In this document: piece after piece, positions 32,263 to 36,943 of the stretch | Numbering within the stretch: the stretch's first letter is position 1 | Layout of the letters: each line of letters begins with the position of its first letter | Source of the DNA: Pseudomonadales bacterium | GTDB lineage: Bacteria; Pseudomonadota; Gammaproteobacteria; Pseudomonadales; Azotimanducaceae | Length of the DNA: 36,943 nucleotides | Assembly (NCBI GenBank): GCA_022825925.1 | Contig: JAJDVW010000130.1 | Location: 1 to 36,943, forward strand | Direction: 5' to 3' | Position numbers and translations under genes: made by a program | The notes under the pieces: model-generated | What the model was told of the DNA's origin: nothing | The model's input: only the letters and a program-made list of their open reading frames with translations | Database searches by the model: none

Positions 32263-33960
32263 TCAACCGCGGCGCAGCATCCGTCCCGCGAGGTTCCCCG
32301 TGGGCTTGCCGTCCTCCATGAACACGTCGCCGTTGACGAGCGTGCAGTCGTAGCCCTTCGCGGTCTGGACGTAGCGCCCGGCGCCGCCCGGGAAGTCGTG
32401 TACGTACTCGGGCAGGCCGACCTCCATGGCGTCGAGATCGATCACGTTCACGTCGGCGAGGGTCCCCGCGTGGAGTCGGCCGCGGCCCTCCTCCACGCCG
32501 GAGAGGCCGAAGAGATCGGCGGTGTCCGAGGTCCAGCGCCTGACCGCCTCCTCGATGGGGAAGAGTCCGCGTTCGCGCACCCAGTAGGACAGGAGCCAGG
32601 TCGGTTGACTGGCGTCCATGATCTGCCCGACGTGGGCGCCGGAGTCCGCGAGGCCCATCGCCACGACGGGCTGGCGAAGCATGGCTTCCACGGTATCCAT
32701 GCGCGGGTTCAGGAAGGCGTGGTAGCAGACCGCGCGCCCGTCGGTTTCGAGGCTCAGGTCGATGAACGCGTCCACCGGGGAGACGCCGCGGCGACGGGCG
32801 TGCGCTCCCAGCGAGTCCGCGGGATTCATGTCGTAGCGGACGTGGCCCGGCAACAGCACGTAGAGCCGGTCCAGGTCGAAGGCGACCTCGGCCGGGTCGA
32901 CTTCCTCGATCAGGCGCCGGCGCTCCTTCGCGTCGGCCAGGCGCGCGAGCCGTTCGCCGAGGTCCAGCGGCGCCAAGGCCTGCCAGGACGGCGAGGAGAA
33001 CGGGGGACGGTTCTGGATGCCGAACAGCGCCCCGATGCCGCGCGATGTCGTCTGCGGCCGGATCCGCGCGCCGGCGGCGTTCTCTTCGTTCACGAAATCG
33101 ATCACCGACTGGTACAGCGTCTCGCGGCGTTCGCTGTGGGCGAGGCCGAACGTGACGTTGACGCCGTTCTCGCGCGACAGTTCGCCGAGCCAGGCCACCT
33201 CGCGGCGGGTGTTTGGCAGGTGTGGCGCGTCGCGTTCCCCGAGCCGGGCCGCGGCCTCGAAGATCGCGCCGTGCCTGCCGAGCACGCGGCCGAACGCGAG
33301 CAGTTCCTCGGGCTGGGCGTAGGTGCCGGGAACCGGGCGGCCGTCCGGAACGCGGTGCAGGAAGGTGCGGGAGGTCGAGAAGCCCAGCGCCCCGTTCGAG
33401 ACCGCCTCGTCCACCAGTCCGCCCATGCGGGCGATGTCGTCGGCGCCGGCCGGCGCCTCGTCCAGGCTGCGTTCGCCCATGGCGTGGTAGCGCACGGCGC
33501 AGTGTCCGACCATGCCGCCGACGTTGACGCCCTTCGGCATGGCATCGAGCGCGTCGAGGTATTCGCCGTAGGTCTCCCAGTTCCATGGCAGGCCCGTCAT
33601 GATGGACTCGCGCGGAATGTCCTCGACGGACTCCATCAGTTCCGCGAGGTAGCCGCGGTCCTCGGGCTTGCACGGCGCGAACGTCACGCCGCAGTTGCCG
33701 AGCACGATAGACGTGATGCCGTGGTAGCAGGAGGAAGTGGCGGCGGGGTCCCAGCCGAGTTGGGCGTCGAGGTGGGTGTGGATGTCCACGAACCCCGGCG
33801 TCACGTACTTGCCGCGGGCGTCGATCTCGCGATGCCCCGGCTCGTCGATCCGGCCGATGGCGGTCACGCGGTCGCCGTCGATGGAGATGTCGGCCGCGAC
33901 CGGCGGACTACCCGTACCGTCCACCACCAAGCCGCCCCGGATCACGATGTCATGGCTCAT
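32263..33960 (-). CDS. N-acyl-D-amino-acid deacylase-type amidohydrolase
   Basis: This 565-residue enzyme belongs to the D-aminoacylase branch of the amidohydrolase superfamily. The opening DIVIRGGLVVDGTGSPPV and the metal motif VDIHTHLD (H61, H63) are clear. The family C-terminal half has GLADSGAHVGQI, with the metal-binding aspartate, and the closing beta domain GTLADVNVIDLDAMEVG. Such enzymes release D-amino acids from N-acyl derivatives using zinc. It may work on peptides or acylated amino acids imported by systems like Yej; that is inference. It is the first gene of a two-gene unit with the coiled-coil protein. Confidence 0.9.
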   Translation of the reverse strand: MSHDIVIRGGLVVDGTGSPPVAADISIDGDRVTAIGRIDEPGHREIDARGKYVTPGFVDIHTHLDAQLGWDPAATSSCYHGITSIVLGNCGVTFAPCKPEDRGYLAELMESVEDIPRESIMTGLPWNWETYGEYLDALDAMPKGVNVGGMVGHCAVRYHAMGERSLDEAPAGADDIARMGGLVDEAVSNGALGFSTSRTFLHRVPDGRPVPGTYAQPEELLAFGRVLGRHGAIFEAAARLGERDAPHLPNTRREVAWLGELSRENGVNVTFGLAHSERRETLYQSVIDFVNEENAAGARIRPQTTSRGIGALFGIQNRPPFSSPSWQALAPLDLGERLARLADAKERRRLIEEVDPAEVAFDLDRLYVLLPGHVRYDMNPADSLGAHARRRGVSPVDAFIDLSLETDGRAVCYHAFLNPRMDTVEAMLRQPVVAMGLADSGAHVGQIMDASQPTWLLSYWVRERGLFPIEEAVRRWTSDTADLFGLSGVEEGRGRLHAGTLADVNVIDLDAMEVGLPEYVHDFPGGAGRYVQTAKGYDCTLVNGDVFMEDGKPTGNLAGRMLRRG

Positions 33961-34085
33961 GGCTCCCCCTGCAAGGCCCTGTTTCCGAAGGTCGCGACGG
34001 GACGCCGGCCCGCCACGGACGAGATGGTCGATGATGGCACGGGAGGTCCGGTGCGTCGAGCCGCGGGCGCCCGAGCGCGTGGCCG

Positions 34086-34496
34086 TCAGCCGGTGAGCTC
34101 AGCGGGGTCCGCGGCAGCGAGTCCGGCCTGGCCGAGGAGGGCTGCCGCCTTCCGGTCGAACGTTGCGAACACCGTGGCGCCGAGACGTTCGCCCTGCTGG
34201 GCGATCGCCCCGTCGGCGAAGTCGCCGCCGGCGAGGAGCACTGCAACGCCCGCTTCGACGGCCGGCCCGTCGGTCACGACGGTCTCGATCGCGCAGATTG
34301 CCTGAATTGCGGCTGCGATCTCGGTGGGCGATTGATCGAAGCTGCGCCGGAGCACCCAGGAGAACTCGCACAACACGGGGACCGGAATCGCGATGGTCGT
34401 CGCGCTGGCGAGTAGCGCCTCCGCGGCGCCCGTCTGCTGATCGTCATCCTGGAGGATGGCGCGCAGCAGCACGTTGGTGTCGGCGGTGACCCTCAC
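34086..34496 (-). CDS. vapC: VapC-family PIN toxin
   Basis: This is a 136-residue PIN-domain toxin. The acidic residues are D6 (VTADTNVLLRAI), E44 (VLCEFSWVLR), D92 and D95 (GGDFADGAIA), and D114 (ATFDRKA). The GTG start overlaps the stop of the AbrB-type antitoxin (GTGA), so the pair is translationally coupled. It is a typical PIN partner of an AbrB/MazE-like antitoxin. A start further upstream adds only overlap and is not needed. Confidence 0.92.
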   Translation of the reverse strand: MRVTADTNVLLRAILQDDDQQTGAAEALLASATTIAIPVPVLCEFSWVLRRSFDQSPTEIAAAIQAICAIETVVTDGPAVEAGVAVLLAGGDFADGAIAQQGERLGATVFATFDRKAAALLGQAGLAAADPAELTG

Positions 34497-34744
34497 TCCT
34501 CGCCAGCCCAACCATCCGCGGTCGCCTCGTTGATCTCCTGCACGGACAGAGGCCGGGTGCTTGCGTGTTTCAGCAGCCCGAAAATCGTCGACGCGGGCTC
34601 GCCCGGTCTCGGTCGAAGCTGTATCCGGCGATCATTGAGGAGGTCGACGCTGATCTTGTCCCCGGGTCGGACCCCCAAATGATGGAGGACTTCCTTTCGG
34701 AGGGTGACCTGTCCCTTGGCGGTGACGGTGAGGGCGATGGTCAT
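34493..34744 (-). CDS. AbrB/MazE/SpoVT-family antitoxin
   Basis: This 83-residue protein has a swapped-hairpin AbrB DNA-binding domain: ALTVTAKGQVTLRKEVLHHLGVRPGDKISVDLL. The C-terminal tail (ASTIFGLLKHASTRPLSVQEINEA) is the likely toxin-binding part. It precedes the PIN toxin with a 4-bp overlap. A promoter-like pair with an inverted repeat in its spacer lies just upstream (34780-34808) and could be its autoregulatory operator. Confidence 0.92.
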   Translation of the reverse strand: MTIALTVTAKGQVTLRKEVLHHLGVRPGDKISVDLLNDRRIQLRPRPGEPASTIFGLLKHASTRPLSVQEINEATADGWAGEE

Positions 34745-34779
34745 TGAGATGAACCTGTCTGTACGCCAATACGCAGACT

Positions 34780-34808
34780 ATGGTAAGGCAAGGAAGCCTT
34801 ACGCACAA
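34780..34808 (-). promoter_or_regulatory. Candidate promoter/operator of the AbrB-PIN module
   Basis: On the minus strand TTGTGC (34803-34808) and TACCAT (34780-34785) are 17 bases apart, an acceptable though weak -35/-10 pair. The spacer contains most of a perfect inverted repeat GTAAGGC-AAGGAA-GCCTTAC (34783-34802), so a bound repressor would cover the promoter. Binding by the AbrB-like protein is inferred. Confidence 0.35.
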
Positions 34809-34932
34809 GGCTGCAAGAGCGTTCACGCGGTGCGGATCGGCACCGTCGTTCCCCCGGCCGTACGTCGCGCCCCGTCTGCTAGAATCCCCCGGCCTGATCG
34901 GCCCCCGATCGGCCCGGATCGACGGAGCACCC

Positions 34933-35223
34933 ATGATCGAAGACGAGCAGCGCGCGATGCGGGACTCGACCCGCGCCGAAACCGTGGCGCGGTTGGTGGA
35001 AGACGCCATCTGGCGCTTCAACGACGAACAGGAAGAGACGATCTCCGTCTATGACGTGCTCGGGATGGTCGTCGAAGACCTCCTTACGGAAGGCCTTTGC
35101 CCCGCGTGTCTCGCCGGGGCGTTGGATGACGCGTTCGCCCGGGTGAACGCCGACCGGGACACCCACGTCACGGACGAGTCGCTGAACCTCGTCATCCGCA
35201 ACGATAGCGGCGTCTATCACTGA
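34933..35223 (+). CDS. Small hypothetical protein
   Basis: The product is 96 residues, acidic and mostly helical. It reads MIEDEQRAMRDSTRAETVAR, then VEDAIWRFNDEQEETISVYDVLGMVVEDLLTEGLCPACLAGALDDAF. A CPAC pair could bind a metal or form a disulfide. There is no membrane segment. The start ATG follows GGAGCACCC. I do not recognise a family. It lies in divergent orientation from the AbrB-PIN pair, about 190 bases away. Confidence 0.6.
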   Translation: MIEDEQRAMRDSTRAETVARLVEDAIWRFNDEQEETISVYDVLGMVVEDLLTEGLCPACLAGALDDAFARVNADRDTHVTDESLNLVIRNDSGVYH

Positions 35224-35334
35224 CCGCGACCCGCCGCCGCAAGACGGCTCCCCTCTCTCCTCTCGAAAGCGCAGGCGCAAGCCACGGATGTGGCATGCTC
35301 CCGCGCATCCCCCGTGGACAGCGAGGCAGCAGCG

Positions 35335-35600
35335 ATGGACTACCGCGACATCCTCTACGAGACGCGGATTCAGGGCAGTACGAGACCATGGGCATCCGCA
35401 CTGCGCTGCACTCCGGCACCGAGATCCAGGCGCTGAGCGCCCAGCGGGCGGCCGCGAAGGAGTGGGGCCGCAGGGTGCGCGAGGACGGGCTCAAGGCCGC
35501 GCTCGAGTGGCGCGACGGTCCGTTCCGCGACTTCCGCGGCGCCTACGGCAGCGCGCCGAAGGATCGCGCGGTCGCCGGCACGGACCCGCAAGCCGACTGA
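35335..35600 (+). pseudogene. Internally deleted enoyl-CoA hydratase-like relic
   Basis: An N-terminal piece MDYRDILYETRI looks like the start of a crotonase-family enoyl-CoA hydratase. It runs at once, in another frame, into YETMGIRTALHSGTEIQALS and ALEWRDGPFRDFRGAYGS, which resembles the C-terminal helices of such enzymes. The whole catalytic core (about 170-200 codons) is missing. The junction lies near 35375-35385. The family link for the C-terminal piece is from memory and moderate. The surrounding 35224-35615 holds no other gene. Confidence 0.5.
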
Positions 35601-35615
35601 GCGCCGTCCGCATCG

Positions 35616-36746
35616 ATGACCGACTACGGCTTCGACACGCTGATCGACCGCACCGGCACATGGAGCGCCAAGTGGTCGCTCTACGGCCCCGAAGTCCTGC
35701 CCTTCTGGGTGGCGGACATGGACTTCCGCGCTCCGCCCGGCCTGCTGGCGGCCGTGGCCGAGCGTCTCGATCACGGGGTCCTCGGCTATACGCGGACGCC
35801 GCCGGAACTCGAGGCGGCGTTCATCGACTGGCTCGAGCGCCGCTTCGGCTGGACCGTCGTCGCCGACTGGCTGGTGTGGCTGCCCGGCGTCGTGCCCGGC
35901 CTGAACCTGGCCGGCCGCGCGGTCGGCGGCGGCAGCCTCCTGATTCCGGCACCCGTGTACTTCCCGTTCCTGGCGGTCCCGGGACACGTCGGCAAGCAGG
36001 GGATCGTCGTCGACCTCGTCCGGGAGGGGGGACGCTGGGTGATGGACCAGGATCGTTTCGAGGCCGCCGTCAGGCCGGACACGGGCGCGTTCCTGCTCTG
36101 CAACCCCCAGAACCCGACGGGCCGCGTGTACCGGCGGGACGAGCTGGAGACACTGGTGGAGTTCTGCCTGCGGCACGACATGACGCTCGTGAGCGACGAG
36201 ATCCACTGCGACCTGCTGCTCGATCCGGACGCTTCGCACACCTGCGTCGCGAGTCTGACCCCGGAGCTGCGGACCATCACCCTCTTCGGGCCGAACAAGA
36301 GCTACAACATCCCGGGCCTTGGGGTGGGCGTCGCCGTTATCCCGGATGCCGGGTTGCGCCGCGCCTTCCTGCGCGCCAGGGCCGGGCTCATCGCGCACCT
36401 GTCGCCCCTGGCCTACGCCGCGGCGCTGTGGGCCTACAGCGAGCGCACGGACTGGCTCCCGAGCCTCAACGGTTACCTGCGGGGGAACCGCGACCGCCTG
36501 CAGGAGACCGTCGCCGGCCTCGCGGGGGTCGAGATGACTCACGTGGAGGGGACGTACCTCGGTTGGCTGGACGTGCGGGAACTCGGCCTGGAGGATCCCG
36601 CCGGCCATTTCGAGCGTCATGGCCTCGGCTTCTCCGACGGGGCGCGCTTCGGCGGCGCGGGATTCCAGCGGTTCAACTTCGGCTGTCCGCGCACGATGCT
36701 GGAGGAGGGGCTGACCCGGTTCGTTGTGGGCGTGCGCGACGCTTGA
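35616..36746 (+). CDS. MalY/PatB-type PLP-dependent aminotransferase / C-S lyase
   Basis: This 376-residue fold-type I PLP enzyme is of the MalY/PatB group. Landmarks are LPFWVADMDFRAPPG (the family's N-terminal signature), NPQNPTGRVY, D194 in VSDEIHCDLLLD, and the PLP lysine K228 in LFGPNKSYNIPGLG. MalY/PatB proteins cleave cystathionine and related C-S bonds. Sulfur donation or amino-acid salvage is the likely role. The start is the ATG at 35616, 16 bases past the relic stop. The length (376) is normal for the group. Confidence 0.9.
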   Translation: MTDYGFDTLIDRTGTWSAKWSLYGPEVLPFWVADMDFRAPPGLLAAVAERLDHGVLGYTRTPPELEAAFIDWLERRFGWTVVADWLVWLPGVVPGLNLAGRAVGGGSLLIPAPVYFPFLAVPGHVGKQGIVVDLVREGGRWVMDQDRFEAAVRPDTGAFLLCNPQNPTGRVYRRDELETLVEFCLRHDMTLVSDEIHCDLLLDPDASHTCVASLTPELRTITLFGPNKSYNIPGLGVGVAVIPDAGLRRAFLRARAGLIAHLSPLAYAAALWAYSERTDWLPSLNGYLRGNRDRLQETVAGLAGVEMTHVEGTYLGWLDVRELGLEDPAGHFERHGLGFSDGARFGGAGFQRFNFGCPRTMLEEGLTRFVVGVRDA

Positions 36747-36758
36747 ACGGGCGTCCCG

Positions 36759-36772
36759 CCCCGGGCCCGGGG
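36759..36772 (+). terminator. GC palindrome after the aminotransferase gene
   Basis: CCCCGGGCCCGGGG is a perfect 14-bp palindrome 13 bases after the stop, and the arms can extend on both sides. There is no T-tract. An 11-bp tandem direct repeat GCGCACCGGCA (36783-36804) follows. The remaining 36805-36943 shows no gene that I can support. Confidence 0.3.
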
Positions 36773-36943
36773 GCGCAAAGAGGCGCACCGGCAGCGCACC
36801 GGCAGGACTTTCCCACCCTTGAGGGACTGATGTTTTGTAACGCCGTTGGGTGGGGATGTTGGACGGTGTCGCAGTGGACGGCTGGCGGGGAGCGGTGAGT
36901 AGAGGCGTGTTTTCGGTGGTCAGTCGGGGGTTCGGGCGGGTCG

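Noticed and set aside
32398..34305. Plus-strand 635-codon open frame opposite the deacylase
   Set aside because: Antisense shadow; the deacylase on the minus strand has full family motifs.
1..36943. tRNA, rRNA, riboswitch or insertion-sequence transposase genes
   Set aside because: I looked for tRNA-like cloverleaf ends, rRNA conserved stretches and DDE transposase motifs by eye and saw none. A tRNAscan-SE or Infernal run would be needed to be certain.

Overview
The window is GC-rich (about two thirds G+C), densely packed bacterial chromosome. The gene content points to an uncultured Pseudomonadota, perhaps a gammaproteobacterium of the marine or host-associated type: a YejABE-type peptide importer, an RND pump, many catabolic oxidoreductases and an unusually heavy load of toxin-antitoxin modules. 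The lineage is inference only; no rRNA or tRNA gene was seen.

Positions 1-1401 hold a 45-bp tandem repeat block, an orphan HigA-type antitoxin with a likely operator, and a small exported SnoaL-like protein. Positions 1541-9456 (minus strand) look like one operon, read in the order PhyH-type dioxygenase, luciferase-like flavin monooxygenase, two tandem YejA-type binding proteins, YejB and YejE. No YejF ATPase is present, so the importer needs an ATPase encoded elsewhere.

Positions 9748-18165 are a genomic island of accessory and decaying genes. In order they are: a DUF433/DUF5615 module with a truncated toxin; the frameshifted C-terminal remnant of an AAA-ATPase-like/PD-(D/E)XK gene; a Septu-like (PtuA/PtuB) ATPase-HNH pair; a short candidate N-terminal remnant of the same ATPase-nuclease family; a broken copy of an avidin gene; a Uma2-type nuclease; an intact avidin-family gene; an SDR enzyme; a three-repeat CRISPR remnant fused to a truncated helicase-first Cas3; a complete HigBA pair; a frameshifted helix-turn-helix gene; and a small membrane coiled-coil gene broken by a 16-bp duplication.

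Positions 18259-23454 are metabolic: an SDR plus MBL-fold sulfatase-like operon (minus), and divergently a thioredoxin-like/cytochrome c/copper monooxygenase-like fusion followed by a LarA-type racemase gene with a one-base frameshift. Positions 23586-25845 carry a DUF4143 ATPase and a VapBC-like pair whose antitoxin is fused to a DUF7662-like domain. Positions 25884-30282 encode an RND efflux pump and its adaptor (minus). Positions 30467-33960 hold an N-acyl-D-amino-acid deacylase whose stop overlaps or abuts the start of an unrecognised 597-residue coiled-coil protein. The right end has an AbrB/PIN toxin-antitoxin pair, a small unknown protein, an internally deleted enoyl-CoA hydratase-like relic and a MalY/PatB-type aminotransferase.

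The most noteworthy points are the avidin-family protein without a signal peptide and its truncated duplicate, the Septu-like cassette apparently nested in a broken ATPase-nuclease gene, the minimal CRISPR-cas3 relic, and the coiled-coil protein of unknown function.
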